Positions 42,422 through 51,926 of a DNA stretch of 64,000 nucleotides are shown here, one piece after another (positions within the stretch are counted from its first letter, which is position 1; each line of letters starts with the position of its first letter). Origin of the DNA: Candidatus Heteroruminococcus faecigallinarum (lineage in GTDB: Bacteria > Bacillota > Clostridia > Oscillospirales > Ruminococcaceae); assembly GCA_904387055.1 (NCBI GenBank), contig CAJFKV010000005.1:1-64000 (forward strand), in the 5' to 3' direction. Both the position numbers and the translations under genes were made by a program. Under the pieces are notes generated by a model. It was not told where the DNA came from, ran no database searches, and worked only from the letters and a program-made list of their open reading frames with translations.

Positions 42422-43690
42422 TCAAATCGGCTTTCCATCGTACAGATCGATCCCTTCCACAATCACTTCGTCAAAAAGCTGCAGGGTCCGGTTGTCGTCC
42501 ACCGCCGGCAGGGCGCAGAGCTTGAACCCGTCCCCGCTGTAGATCACGTTTACCGGCCGGAACTGAATGTTGTAGCCGGTGATGATATAGACCCCCTGCT
42601 GGCCGTCCACCGTCCGCAGGGCCGAATCGCTCACCCGCAGGCCGGTATACTGGGTAAAGTTGATGACAATCTGCCCCGACCGGGCCGACAGGGTTCCCTC
42701 GCTGATGTAGTTTCCCTCCAGCACCACCACCGTGGGTTCATCGTCGGGAGCCGTTTCTTCCTCCGACAGGTTCACCGTATCCACCGTCACGGGAAGCTCC
42801 CGAAGGTTGTGGGAAGGCATATCCAGGTAGACGGTTGTTCCCACCCGGAACTTTTCCGCCTGCTCCCGGGGGAGGACCATCCCCACATACCAGCTGTGGC
42901 CGGTGACAATCTTCCCCACGTTGCTGCCGCCGGGGGGCGTCTCCCCCGTCTGGATCGCCTTTTCCAGCTGGGCGGGGGTCATCTCCCGCAGATTGTCCGG
43001 ATTGTAGTAGCTTTCCAGCCCGTCGCTGGTGCGGCAGAAATATCCGTCGGTGCCGGCGGTGATCTCCCGGCTCCCCTCGCTGGCGCTGGCGGCCAGCTGC
43101 TCCTGCTCCTGGGACAGATACTCGATCCGGGGGGCCAGATCCAGTTCCTCGCCCACCGACAGCTGCCGCCGGCAGATCTGCTCCAGCAGCGTCCCCCGCA
43201 GGTCCGCAGCCTGGGTGGCGTCGCCGCTGTGGATCACATCCACCAGCTGGCCCACGCTGGCGTTCAGCTGGCTGTTCAGCGTCTCCGTATTGGTATAGGC
43301 CACATCGGAGGCCGCCTGTACCCGCTCCAGAAGGGCAATCTCCTCCTGAAGGGCCTCCGCCTCCACCAGATCCTGGGCCTGGCTGGCGCTGGGGTACTGG
43401 TTGGCGATGGCGGTGGTGTCGATCACCTTCTCCCCGTCCCGGACCGTATACCCCAGCACCCCGTCCTCCTGGACCAGGGCGGGCAGGGCCTCCTCCGTGC
43501 GGACAAAGATGCCCTCCGCTTCCACCGAGTCGGACACGGTGTATTCGTAGGCCCGCTCGGTTTTATAGGGAGAATACAGATACCGGAACAGCTGGTACCC
43601 GGCGTACCCGATCAACAGAACCGCCAGCCCCAGCGCCGCCAGGCGGCCGGCAATGGCGGTTCCGCCGCCCCCCTTCTCGGTCCTGGGCAC
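42422..43690 (-). CDS. HlyD-like membrane protein of the division cluster
   Basis: This 422-residue protein has one N-terminal membrane helix (about residues 14-35), an extracytoplasmic part with a barrel-sandwich-like first half (EYTVSDSVEAEGIFVRTEE, GVLGYTVRDGEKV), a central helical hairpin (about 105-190) and beta domains after it. This matches the HlyD-like proteins found between hfq/yggS and sepF in Clostridia. No transporter partner is adjacent, so a role in export is doubtful and an envelope or division role is possible. It starts 3 bp after hfq. Confidence 0.78.
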   Translation of the reverse strand: MPRTEKGGGGTAIAGRLAALGLAVLLIGYAGYQLFRYLYSPYKTERAYEYTVSDSVEAEGIFVRTEEALPALVQEDGVLGYTVRDGEKVIDTTAIANQYPSASQAQDLVEAEALQEEIALLERVQAASDVAYTNTETLNSQLNASVGQLVDVIHSGDATQAADLRGTLLEQICRRQLSVGEELDLAPRIEYLSQEQEQLAASASEGSREITAGTDGYFCRTSDGLESYYNPDNLREMTPAQLEKAIQTGETPPGGSNVGKIVTGHSWYVGMVLPREQAEKFRVGTTVYLDMPSHNLRELPVTVDTVNLSEEETAPDDEPTVVVLEGNYISEGTLSARSGQIVINFTQYTGLRVSDSALRTVDGQQGVYIITGYNIQFRPVNVIYSGDGFKLCALPAVDDNRTLQLFDEVIVEGIDLYDGKPI

Positions 43691-43693
43691 CGG

Positions 43694-43924
43694 CTATTCC
43701 CCCGCGGCCTCGGCCAGGTTGATGGGCTTGACCGGGATGATGGTGGAGATGGCGTGCTTATAGACCAGGTTCTGCTTTCCTTCGGTGTCCAGCACCACCG
43801 TAAAGGAATCGAATCCCTTTACAATCCCCTTGAATTGAAACCCGTTGGTGAGGTAGATGGTGACGGGGATGCGGTCCTTGCGGGCCTGGTTGAGAAAAAT
43901 ATCCTGCAATGTAGCTTGTTTCAT
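43694..43924 (-). CDS. hfq: RNA chaperone Hfq
   Basis: This 76-residue protein has both Sm motifs: [20 protein letters not shown], with [20 protein letters not shown] as Sm1, and [14 protein letters not shown] as Sm2, where the usual YKHAIST is kept. Hfq hexamers bind small RNAs and A/U-rich mRNA. The short start (ATG 43924) is chosen because the upstream 25 codons do not match the family. It follows miaA, its normal partner in many bacteria. Confidence 0.96.
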   Translation of the reverse strand: MKQATLQDIFLNQARKDRIPVTIYLTNGFQFKGIVKGFDSFTVVLDTEGKQNLVYKHAISTIIPVKPINLAEAAGE

Positions 43925-44005
43925 GGCTTGGCGGCCCCTTTCTCTATTTTGATTCCACCGCCCCATGGGATGGCGGATCGGCATTTCGTTTATACCCATA
44001 GTATA

Positions 44006-44953
44006 TCACAGATTGAGCTCCCTGACCAATATTTTTTCTGCCTCATCGGCGGCCCCATCCCCCAGCCGGTCCATCTCCAGCCAGTGGAACCGCTCGTCCC
44101 GGCGGAACCAGGTGAGCTGCCGCTTGGCATACCGGCGGGTCTCCCGCTTCATCCGTTCCAGCGCCTCTTCCAGGGGCTCCTCCCCGGCAAAATATCCCTC
44201 CAGCTCCTTGTAGCCGATGGCCTGGGCGGCGGTGGAGGAGAGGCCCTCTTCCCGCATCTGCCGGGCCTCCTCCAGCAGCCCCTGGGCCACCATGGCGTCC
44301 ACCCGCCGGTCGATCCGGTTGTACAGAAGCTGCCTGCGGGAATAGGTGAGCCCCAGCATCGCCGGCCGATAGGGGGAGGGCTCCCGGCGGGACTGGGCCA
44401 TCTGCTGGGTCATGGTCTTCCCGGTGAGGCGGTAGACCTCGATGGCCCGGATCACCCGGCCCAGGTTGTTGGGATGCAGACGGGCGGCGCTCTCCGGGTC
44501 GAAGGAGGCCAGCTCCCGCAGCAGGCTCTCTCTCCCTTCCCGCTGGGCCCGCTGCCGCAGCGCTTCCCGCAGGGCCGGGTCGGAGGGCTGGGGGGAGAAG
44601 GCGATGTTGTCCACCAGGGACTGGATGTACAGGCCGGTTCCCCCCGCCACAATGGGCAGCTTCCCCCGGCTGCGGATCTCCCGGATGGTCTTCCGGGCCA
44701 TCTCTACATACTGGGCCACCGAGAATTGTTCCCCCGGCTCCAGGAAGTCGATCAGGTGGTGGGGAACCCCTCGCTGCTCCTCGGGGGTGGGCTTGGCCGT
44801 GGCAATGGCCATCCGCCGGTAGATCTGCATGGAATCGGCCGAGACCACCTCGCCGTCCAGCCGCAGGGCCAGCTCCACCGCCAGCCCCGTTTTCCCGGAG
44901 GCGGTAGGCCCCGCTACCACCGCCAGGGGGATGGTTTCCTCGATCCCGGTCAC
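44006..44953 (-). CDS. miaA: tRNA dimethylallyltransferase
   Basis: This 315-residue protein has the P-loop VVAGPTASGKTGLAVEL, DSMQIYRRMAIATAKPT and the RAIEVYRLTGKTM element. It adds an isopentenyl group to A37 of tRNAs, the substrate for MiaB, which is also in this operon. The start is GTG 44953, behind AGGGGAGA. The longer upstream frame has no match to the family. Confidence 0.95.
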   Translation of the reverse strand: MTGIEETIPLAVVAGPTASGKTGLAVELALRLDGEVVSADSMQIYRRMAIATAKPTPEEQRGVPHHLIDFLEPGEQFSVAQYVEMARKTIREIRSRGKLPIVAGGTGLYIQSLVDNIAFSPQPSDPALREALRQRAQREGRESLLRELASFDPESAARLHPNNLGRVIRAIEVYRLTGKTMTQQMAQSRREPSPYRPAMLGLTYSRRQLLYNRIDRRVDAMVAQGLLEEARQMREEGLSSTAAQAIGYKELEGYFAGEEPLEEALERMKRETRRYAKRQLTWFRRDERFHWLEMDRLGDGAADEAEKILVRELNL

Positions 44954-44978
44954 CGGTATCTCCCCTTTCCTGCCGGAT

Positions 44979-47048
44979 CTAAACGATCCGCCCAAATAGT
45001 TTCTCAATCTCCCGGCGGGTGATCTCCACCGCCACCGGCCGCCCGTGGGGGCAGTTGCGGAGGGTGGGATTCTCCCGCAGCAGGCGGACAATGGCCTCCT
45101 GCTCCTGGGGCTGGCTGCGGCTTCCCGCCTTTACCGCCGATCGGCAGGCCACCGAGTGGAACAACTCGTCCAGCAGCTGGGGCGTCAGGTCCCGGCGATG
45201 GGCGGCCAACTTGCCGGCAATCTCCTCCACCACGGTGGCGGTGTCCTGCTGCTCCAGCAGAACCGGCACCTCCCGCACCAGCAGCATCCCGTCCCCGAAG
45301 TCCTCCACCCCGAAGCCCAGACGGGCAAAGGCTTCCAGGTTGTTTACCGCCGCCCCGTACAGCTCCTTGGAGAGGGTGACCGGCACCGGCGCCAGCAGCA
45401 CCTGGCTGCGGGACAGGTCGGTATGTTTTTTCAGCTCCTCGTAGAGAAGGCGCTCGTGGGCCGCGTGCTTGTCCACCAGCACCAGGCTCTCCCCGCCGTC
45501 CAGGAGGATGTAGGTGTTCATCAGCTCCCCCACCACCCGGTAGTCCGGCTGTGCCGCCTCCTGGAGGGAGGGGGCCTCTTCCGGCCGGGAAGGCGCGGCC
45601 TCCCCGGGGGAAGGAGCCTTCTCGGGAAGGCTGGCCGCTTTGGTCGGCTCCTGGCGGGCGGCGGCGGGGGATTCTCCTGGCCCGTCCGCCCGCTGGGGAA
45701 CCGGCGGCCGTGCCTCCTGCTCCCTAGAAAGAGGCGGAAGCGCCTGGGTCCCCTCGTCCCGCAGCACCCGGCTACCTTTCTCCCCGCGCGCCGGGGAGAA
45801 AGCGAGGCTTGGCCGGGGAACCACAATCTCCGGCTCCTCTTCCCAGGAGGGCGAGGCGGCCGGCCGGTTCAGGGACCGGGGCCGCGCCGGGGGCGGGGTC
45901 TCCTTTTCCGCCGAGGGGGCGGGCGGCAGCCTGACCATCTGCCGGTACTGCTGGGCCGTGAACCGCTCCTGGGCCCCCTGGGTGGCCGGATGGCCGGCAT
46001 TGTAGGCGTTTACCCCTGTGCGGCGGGCAAATCCCCGGTCGGCGGCGGCCGTGTTCTGTCCCAGGTGCTCCAGGGCCTGGCGGCAGCCGTAATACACCAG
46101 GTCGAAGATGGCCTTCTCGTCGGCAAAGCGCACTTCAATCTTGGCCGGGTGGACGTTGACGTCCACCGCCGCCGGCGGCATCTCAATATCCAGCACGCAG
46201 GCGGGGAACTTCCCCACCATGGTGGTGTGCTTATAGGCCTCGTCCAGGGCGGCGGCACAGGTGCGGCTGCGCATATACCGCTGGTTGATGTAGAAGGTCT
46301 GCATGGTCCGGCTGGCCCGGGACCGCTCCGGCTTGGAGATATAGCCCCGCAGGCGAAGGCCCCGGCTGGAAAAGTCCACCGGAAGAAGGGAGGAGACAAA
46401 CTCCCGGCCGTACACCGCCAGGATTGCCGACCGGAGCTGATTGTCGCCGGGGGTCATCAGCTTCTGCTCCCCGTCCCGCACAAACCGCATCGACAGCTCC
46501 GGATGGGAGAGGGCGGCCCGGTCCACTGCGGCCGCCACCAGGTTCCCTTCGGAGACGTCCTTCTTGAGGAACTTCATTCGGGCAGGGGTGTTGTAAAAAA
46601 TATCCCGCACCAGGATGGTGGTGCCCACCGGGCAGCCGGCGTCCTCACAGCAGATCTCCTCCCCGCCCTCGATGCGGTAGCGGGTGCCGGTCTCTTCCTC
46701 TTTGGTGCGGGTGAGCATCTCCACCCGGCACACCGCCCCGATGGAGGCCAGCGCCTCCCCCCGGAACCCCAAAGTGTGGATGCCGGCCAGGTCCTCCGCC
46801 TGGCTCACCTTGCTGGTGGCATGGCGGAGAAAGGCGGTGGGCACCTGATCCCGGGGGATGCCGGAGCCATTGTCGGTGACCCGGATGTACTTGACGCCGC
46901 CGTTCTGGATCTCCACCGTCACGGCGGTGGCGCCGGCATCAATGGCGTTCTCCACCAGCTCCTTCACCACCGAGGCGGGGCAATCCACCACCTCGCCGGC
47001 GGCAATCAGCTCGGCGACGCTTTTCTCCAGCAGACGTATCACAGACAT
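44979..47048 (-). CDS. mutL: DNA mismatch repair protein MutL
   Basis: This 689-residue protein has the GHKL ATPase motifs (IAAGEVVDCPASVVKELVEN, DNGSGI, GFRGEALASI), a Pro-rich variable linker (about residues 360-500) and a C-terminal domain. The endonuclease-type metal site VDKHAAHERLLYEE is present, with the later ACRSAVKAG and CPHGRP motifs. This is the nicking form of MutL, as expected in bacteria without MutH. It follows mutS by 30 bp. Confidence 0.96.
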   Translation of the reverse strand: MSVIRLLEKSVAELIAAGEVVDCPASVVKELVENAIDAGATAVTVEIQNGGVKYIRVTDNGSGIPRDQVPTAFLRHATSKVSQAEDLAGIHTLGFRGEALASIGAVCRVEMLTRTKEEETGTRYRIEGGEEICCEDAGCPVGTTILVRDIFYNTPARMKFLKKDVSEGNLVAAAVDRAALSHPELSMRFVRDGEQKLMTPGDNQLRSAILAVYGREFVSSLLPVDFSSRGLRLRGYISKPERSRASRTMQTFYINQRYMRSRTCAAALDEAYKHTTMVGKFPACVLDIEMPPAAVDVNVHPAKIEVRFADEKAIFDLVYYGCRQALEHLGQNTAAADRGFARRTGVNAYNAGHPATQGAQERFTAQQYRQMVRLPPAPSAEKETPPPARPRSLNRPAASPSWEEEPEIVVPRPSLAFSPARGEKGSRVLRDEGTQALPPLSREQEARPPVPQRADGPGESPAAARQEPTKAASLPEKAPSPGEAAPSRPEEAPSLQEAAQPDYRVVGELMNTYILLDGGESLVLVDKHAAHERLLYEELKKHTDLSRSQVLLAPVPVTLSKELYGAAVNNLEAFARLGFGVEDFGDGMLLVREVPVLLEQQDTATVVEEIAGKLAAHRRDLTPQLLDELFHSVACRSAVKAGSRSQPQEQEAIVRLLRENPTLRNCPHGRPVAVEITRREIEKLFGRIV

Positions 47049-47078
47049 GGCACACGCTCCTTTGCATCGTTGGGGGGA

Positions 47079-49703
47079 TTACTGGCCCAGGGTTTGGCGC
47101 AGCTCATACAGAAGGTTCAACGCCTCCACCGGGGTGGTGACGTTCAGATCCACCTGCCGCAGCCGGTCCACCACCGCGCCGGCACGGGGATCCAGGATGG
47201 AGACCTGGGCCTCCTCCTCTTCCCGCCGCCGGGGCGCGGCAATCTTTGCCTCCGCCACGTCGTCCCCCTTCTCCAGGCTGGCCAGCACCTGCTTGGCCCG
47301 GCGGATGATCCAGTCGGGAATCCCCGCCAGCTTGGACACCTCGATGCCGTAGCTGTCGTCCGCCCCGCCGGGGACAATCCGGCGCAGGAAGGTGATGTCG
47401 TCCCCCCGCTTTTTCACGGCGATGTTGTAGTTCTTGACCGAGGCCAGCTGGCTTTCCAGCGCGGTGAGCTCGTGGTAATGGGTGGCAAAGAGGGTCTTGG
47501 CCCCCAATTTCCGCTTGTCGGCGATGTACTCCAGCACCGCCCGGGCGATGCTCATCCCGTCGTAGGTGGAGGTTCCCCGGCCGATCTCGTCCAGGATCAG
47601 CAGGCTCTTGGCGGTGGCGTGCTTCAGGATAGAGGCCACCTCGCTCATCTCCACCATAAAGGTGGACTGGCCGGAGGCCAGGTCGTCCGAAGCACCCACC
47701 CGGGTGTAGATGCCGTCCACCACCCCGATCCGGGCCGAGGCCGCCGGCACAAAGCTGCCGATCTGGGCCATCAGGGTGATGATGGCCGCCTGGCGCATAT
47801 AGGTGGACTTGCCCGCCATATTGGGGCCGGTGATGATGGCGATCTGGTTCTCCCGGTTGTTGAGCAGCAGATCGTTGGGGACAAAGGGCACCCCGGACAG
47901 CATGGCCTCCACCACCGGATGGCGGCCCTCCCGGATCATCAGCTCGTCGCTCAGGTCCACATCCGGGCGGCAGTAGCGGCCGTTCACCGCCACCTCCGCC
48001 AGGCTCTGGAGCACATCCAGCCGGGCGATGGCGCCGGCGGTGGTCTGGATCGACTCCAGCCGGGAGGCAATCTCCTGGCAAAGCTGCTGGAACAGCTGGT
48101 TCTCCAGCAGGATCATCCGCTCCTGGGCGGTGAGCACCTTCTCCTCCAGCTCCTTGAGCTCCTGGGTGATGTACCGCTCGCAGCCGGTGAGGGTCTGCTT
48201 GCGGATATAGTGGGGCGGCACCTGGTCCAGATAGGACTTGGTCACCTCGATATAGTACCCGAACACCCGGTTGTAGCCGATCTTCAGGTTCTTGATGCCG
48301 GTGGCTTCCTTCTCCCGGGTCTCGATGGAGGCGATCACCTCCTTGGTGTTGCCGCTGAGCGTCCGCAGGTCGTCCAGCTCCTGGTGATAGCCGGGTCGGA
48401 TCATCCCCCCTTCCTTGCCGTTGACGGGGGGCTCATCCACCAGGGCGGCGGCAATCCTGGCGGCCAAGGGCTCCAGCGGGTCCATCTCCTGGTAAATCTC
48501 CCGCAGCAGCCGGGAGGAAACCCCCTCCAGCAGCCCCCGCAGAGCGGGAAGCTGGTTCAGGGTCCCCCCCAGGGCCTTGATGTCCCGGGGGCTGGCGTTC
48601 CCGTACACCACCCGGGTCATCAGCCGCTCCATGTCGTAGACGCCGGCCAGCTGGTCGATCACATCCGCCCGGAGGATGGCGTTTTGAAACAGCTCCTCCA
48701 CCGCGTTCTGCCGGTTGTTGATGGCCGCCGGGTTCACCAGAGGCTGCTCCAGCCAGGCGCGGATAAGCCGCTTGCCCATGGCCGTCTTGGTCCGGTCCAG
48801 CACCCAGAGAAGGGAACCCCGCTTTTCCCGGGTGCGCATCGTCTCGGTGATCTCCAGGTTTCGCCGGGCGGTCAGATCCAGGTGCATAAACTGGTTCTCC
48901 CCGTACAGCTCCAAGCTCATCAGCCGCTCCAGGCCGGCCATCTGGGTGCAGGACAGGTACCGCAGCAGGCCGCCGATACACTGCACCGCCAGGGGCTTCC
49001 CCTCCAGGCCCAGCTCCTCCAGGCTCCCGGCGCCAAACTGGGCAAGGCAGCGTTTCTTGGCTTCTTCCCAGGCAAAGTCCTCTTCCTCCAGCAGGTCGGC
49101 CGTGCACTGGAGCTTCTCCTTGAGAAAGGCACAGGTCTCCTTGCAGTCCAGCAGCTCCTGGTTGAAGAGGACCTCCTTGGGGTCAAAGCGGCCCAGCTCG
49201 TTGATCAGGGCCGCCTCGCTTTCCTCCAGCTGGGTCACCTGGACCTGCCCGGTGGAAATATCGGCAAACGCCGCGCCGAATCCCCCTTCGCCCCGGTAAA
49301 GGCTGCCAATATAGTTATGGGCGCCCTCGTCCAGGAGATTGCTCTCGATGAGGGTGCCCGGGGTGACGATGCGGATAACCTCCCGGCGCACCATTCCCTT
49401 GGCGGTGGCAGGGTTCTCCATCTGTTCGCAGATGGCTACCTTGTAGCCCTTCTTGATGAGCCGGGCAATGTAGCCCTCGCAGCTGTGGTAGGGCACGCCG
49501 CACATGGGGGCCCGCTCCGGCAGGCCGCAGTCCCGCCCGGTGAGGGTCAGCTCCAGCTCCCGGGACGCGGTAACGGCATCGTCAAAAAACATCTCGTAAA
49601 AATCGCCCAAGCGGAAGAAAACCAGCGCGTCCTTGTGCTGGTTTTTCACCGCCATATACTGCTGCATCATGGGGGAAAGGTCCTCCATCCGGGGCTTGTC
49701 CAT
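47079..49703 (-). CDS. mutS: DNA mismatch repair protein MutS
   Basis: This 874-residue protein has the N-terminal mismatch-binding Phe-x-Glu motif (FFRLGDFYEMFFDDA), the lever and clamp domains, and the ATPase domain with GPNMAGKSTYMRQAAII, the SLLILDEIGRGTSTYDGMS Walker B stretch and ATHYHEL. It finds mismatches and recruits MutL. It is cotranscribed with ylbF upstream and mutL downstream. Confidence 0.97.
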   Translation of the reverse strand: MDKPRMEDLSPMMQQYMAVKNQHKDALVFFRLGDFYEMFFDDAVTASRELELTLTGRDCGLPERAPMCGVPYHSCEGYIARLIKKGYKVAICEQMENPATAKGMVRREVIRIVTPGTLIESNLLDEGAHNYIGSLYRGEGGFGAAFADISTGQVQVTQLEESEAALINELGRFDPKEVLFNQELLDCKETCAFLKEKLQCTADLLEEEDFAWEEAKKRCLAQFGAGSLEELGLEGKPLAVQCIGGLLRYLSCTQMAGLERLMSLELYGENQFMHLDLTARRNLEITETMRTREKRGSLLWVLDRTKTAMGKRLIRAWLEQPLVNPAAINNRQNAVEELFQNAILRADVIDQLAGVYDMERLMTRVVYGNASPRDIKALGGTLNQLPALRGLLEGVSSRLLREIYQEMDPLEPLAARIAAALVDEPPVNGKEGGMIRPGYHQELDDLRTLSGNTKEVIASIETREKEATGIKNLKIGYNRVFGYYIEVTKSYLDQVPPHYIRKQTLTGCERYITQELKELEEKVLTAQERMILLENQLFQQLCQEIASRLESIQTTAGAIARLDVLQSLAEVAVNGRYCRPDVDLSDELMIREGRHPVVEAMLSGVPFVPNDLLLNNRENQIAIITGPNMAGKSTYMRQAAIITLMAQIGSFVPAASARIGVVDGIYTRVGASDDLASGQSTFMVEMSEVASILKHATAKSLLILDEIGRGTSTYDGMSIARAVLEYIADKRKLGAKTLFATHYHELTALESQLASVKNYNIAVKKRGDDITFLRRIVPGGADDSYGIEVSKLAGIPDWIIRRAKQVLASLEKGDDVAEAKIAAPRRREEEEAQVSILDPRAGAVVDRLRQVDLNVTTPVEALNLLYELRQTLGQ

Positions 49704-49749
49704 TGCCCGGCCTCCTTTCAGGTGAGAATCGATCCGCCGGCAGGCCGCC

Positions 49750-49785
49750 CCGGCCAGCCGCCGCCTTGCCGGGGCGGCTGGCCGG
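49750..49785 (-). other. GC-rich hairpin between ylbF and mutS
   Basis: A perfect 13-bp stem (49750-49762 with 49773-49785) has no T run. It may slow transcription or protect the mRNA end. Confidence 0.5.
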
Positions 49786-49799
49786 AGGGCAGCGTTTCC

Positions 49800-50204
49800 T
49801 TAGTGGCAGCCGCCGCAGGAAGAGCAGCTGCCGGTGCAGGAAGAGGGCTCCTGGATGGTCTCCGGGTCCTCCCCGTTGGCGCTGCCGGTGATGATGGCCT
49901 GGATATAGTTCACCAGCTTCTCCATCTCCCCCTTGGTGGCGTTGTAGGCGATCATGCTGGGGTTGTTCATCACCCGCTCGTAGATCTCCTTCAGCTCGCT
50001 GTCAATCTGGGACAGCTTCTCCTGGTCCCGGTTGGGGTCGGAGATGGCCTTCTGCAGCTCCATCTTCTTCAGGTTAAAGGCGCCGATCCCGTCCTGCAGG
50101 GCGGGGTCGTTGTCCGCATTCTGCTTGGTCAGGGTGTAGGCGATATAGGCGTCCTCCTGCTGCAGGGCCTTGCCCAGCTCTCTTGCCATTGCAATAACAT
50201 CCAT
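49800..50204 (-). CDS. YlbF/YmcA family protein with Cys-rich tail
   Basis: This 134-residue protein is a helical YlbF/YmcA member: MDVIAMARELGKALQQEDAY at the start and a long helix hairpin after it. In Bacillus, YlbF, YmcA and YaaT form the Y-complex, which carries iron-sulfur clusters and directs RNase Y. The C-terminus here ends CTGSCSSCGGCH, with four cysteines spaced like a cluster site. It lies between miaB and mutS, as ymcA does in Bacillus. Confidence 0.85.
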   Translation of the reverse strand: MDVIAMARELGKALQQEDAYIAYTLTKQNADNDPALQDGIGAFNLKKMELQKAISDPNRDQEKLSQIDSELKEIYERVMNNPSMIAYNATKGEMEKLVNYIQAIITGSANGEDPETIQEPSSCTGSCSSCGGCH

Positions 50205-50285
50205 GATACGAAAACTCCTTTTCCGCCGCCTGCGCGGCTTTTTTGCTTTTTCCCTGTGGGAGCAGGCGTCTTGCCGCCTGTCCCG

Positions 50286-51701
50286 TTATATTCTCTCCCC
50301 CAGAAGCGCCCAGTTGCGCGCCTGGGTGATACGAACCATGACAAACTGCCCTATCAGCTGGGGGCTGCCGGGGAACTCCACGATGATGTTGGTATCGGTG
50401 CGCCCGCAGAGCATCCCTTCCCCGGTTTTGCCCAGGCCGTCGGCCAGGATGGGGAGCGTCTCCCCCACCTGGGCCTGGTGCACCCCCATTCCAATGGGCT
50501 CCTGGACCGCCAGCAGCTCCCGCAGCCAGCGGGATTTTTCCTCCTGGGGAACCGGGTCCTCCATCTGGGCGGCCCTGGTGCCCGACCGGCGGGAATACAA
50601 AAAGGTAAACAGCGACGTATACCCAACCCGCTCAATCATCCCAAGGGTCTCTTCAAACTCCTCCCGGGTCTCCCCGGGGAAGCCCACGATGATGTCGCTG
50701 GTGAGGGACAGACCGGGGATGGTTTCCCGGGCGTAGTCCACCAGCTCCAGATACTGCTCTGCCGTATAGCGCCGGTTCATCTCCCGGAGCACCCGGTTGC
50801 TTCCCGACTGAAGGGGCAGGTGAAGGTGCTTGCATACCTTGTCGCACCGGGCGATGGTGTCGATCAGCTCCCGGGTGCAGTCCTTGGGGTGGGAGGTCAT
50901 AAACCGGATGCGGAATTCCCCCGGCAGGCTGTTCAGCTCCTCCAAAAGACCGGCGAAGGTGGGAGCTCCCTCCAGGCCCTTGCCGTAGGAGTTCACATTC
51001 TGCCCCAGGAGGGTGATGTCCTTGACCCCCTCGTCCAGCAGCCGGCGGGCCTCCTCCGCCACATGGGCGGGGGTACGGCTCCGTTCCCGCCCGCGCACAT
51101 AGGGAACAATACAATAGGAACAAAAATTGTCGCACCCGTACATAATGGGCAGCCAGGCCTTGCAGCCTCCGTCCCGGCTGACCGGCTGGTTCTCCACCAC
51201 CAGGGGGGACTCGTCCAGCAGGGTAAAGCTGCGCTTTCCCCCGGTAAGCCGGTCATACAGCAGCTTGGGGAGCAGATGGTAGGCCCCTGCCCCCAGCACC
51301 AGATCCACATAGGGGTAGCTTTTTTTGATCTTTTCGGCCACCGCCGGCTGCTGGGTCATGCAGCCGCACAGCACGATGAGAAGGTCCGGCTTCTGTTCCT
51401 TGCGCTTCTTGAGGGCGCCCACATTGCCAAAGACCCGGTCCTCGGCGTTTTCCCGCACAGCACAGGTGTTGTACAGGATCAGGTCCGCCCGGTCCAGATC
51501 GTCGGTGAAGCGGTAGCCCATCTGGGCCAGCAACCCCTTGATCCGCTCGGTATCGGCGGCGTTTCCCTGGCAGCCATAGGAATGAACAGCAGCCAGCGGG
51601 ACGCCCAGGCGGGCGGCCAGCAGGCCTTTCATCCGCACCAGGTACTCCTGCTGCTCCTCCAGGTGTTCAAAATCCAGTTCCATGCGCTGGTATCTGTCCA
51701 A
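50286..51701 (-). CDS. miaB: tRNA-2-methylthio-N6-dimethylallyladenosine synthase MiaB
   Basis: This protein of about 471 residues has the N-terminal UPF0004 cluster cysteines (SYGCQGN, TCAVRENAEDRVFGN, LCGCMTQQ), the radical-SAM motif CDNFCSYCIVPYVRGRE and a C-terminal TRAM domain. It adds the methylthio group to i6A37 made by MiaA. I chose the TTG at 51701 because GGGAGG lies 7 nt before it. The in-frame ATG at 51683 is the alternative. It begins the long mut-hfq-division transcript. Confidence 0.95.
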   Translation of the reverse strand: MDRYQRMELDFEHLEEQQEYLVRMKGLLAARLGVPLAAVHSYGCQGNAADTERIKGLLAQMGYRFTDDLDRADLILYNTCAVRENAEDRVFGNVGALKKRKEQKPDLLIVLCGCMTQQPAVAEKIKKSYPYVDLVLGAGAYHLLPKLLYDRLTGGKRSFTLLDESPLVVENQPVSRDGGCKAWLPIMYGCDNFCSYCIVPYVRGRERSRTPAHVAEEARRLLDEGVKDITLLGQNVNSYGKGLEGAPTFAGLLEELNSLPGEFRIRFMTSHPKDCTRELIDTIARCDKVCKHLHLPLQSGSNRVLREMNRRYTAEQYLELVDYARETIPGLSLTSDIIVGFPGETREEFEETLGMIERVGYTSLFTFLYSRRSGTRAAQMEDPVPQEEKSRWLRELLAVQEPIGMGVHQAQVGETLPILADGLGKTGEGMLCGRTDTNIIVEFPGSPQLIGQFVMVRITQARNWALLGERI

Positions 51702-51735
51702 ACCGGTTCCTCCCAACGGTACAACAATTCATATT

Positions 51736-51764
51736 ATTTTACCACGTCCGGCGGCGGTTGGCAA
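51736..51764 (-). promoter_or_regulatory. Promoter of the miaB operon
   Basis: TTGCCA (51759-51764) and TAAAAT (51736-51741) lie 17 bp apart on the minus strand, close to the miaB start. Confidence 0.72.
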
Positions 51765-51832
51765 GAAGCGGCACCGGACGCCTTGCTGCCTGGGAGATTC
51801 CCCTTTTCCCAGGGGAAAATTGGTCTTTTTCC

Positions 51833-51862
51833 TTTTCAAGGGGGAGCAAACTATGCTATAAT
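51833..51862 (+). promoter_or_regulatory. Promoter of degV
   Basis: An extended -10 (TGCTATAAT, TATAAT at 51857-51862) has a weak -35 (TTTTCA) 18 bp upstream. Confidence 0.62.
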
Positions 51863-51926
51863 AACCAAAATTGGGCCCGCATGTGACCCAAAGGCCCTTA
51901 GAAAACAACAATAAGGAGAGAATCGG

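Noticed and set aside
45045..51914. A 2289-residue open frame on the plus strand
   Set aside because: It is antisense to mutL, mutS, ylbF and miaB, which are certain genes. The composition is typical of an antisense shadow.
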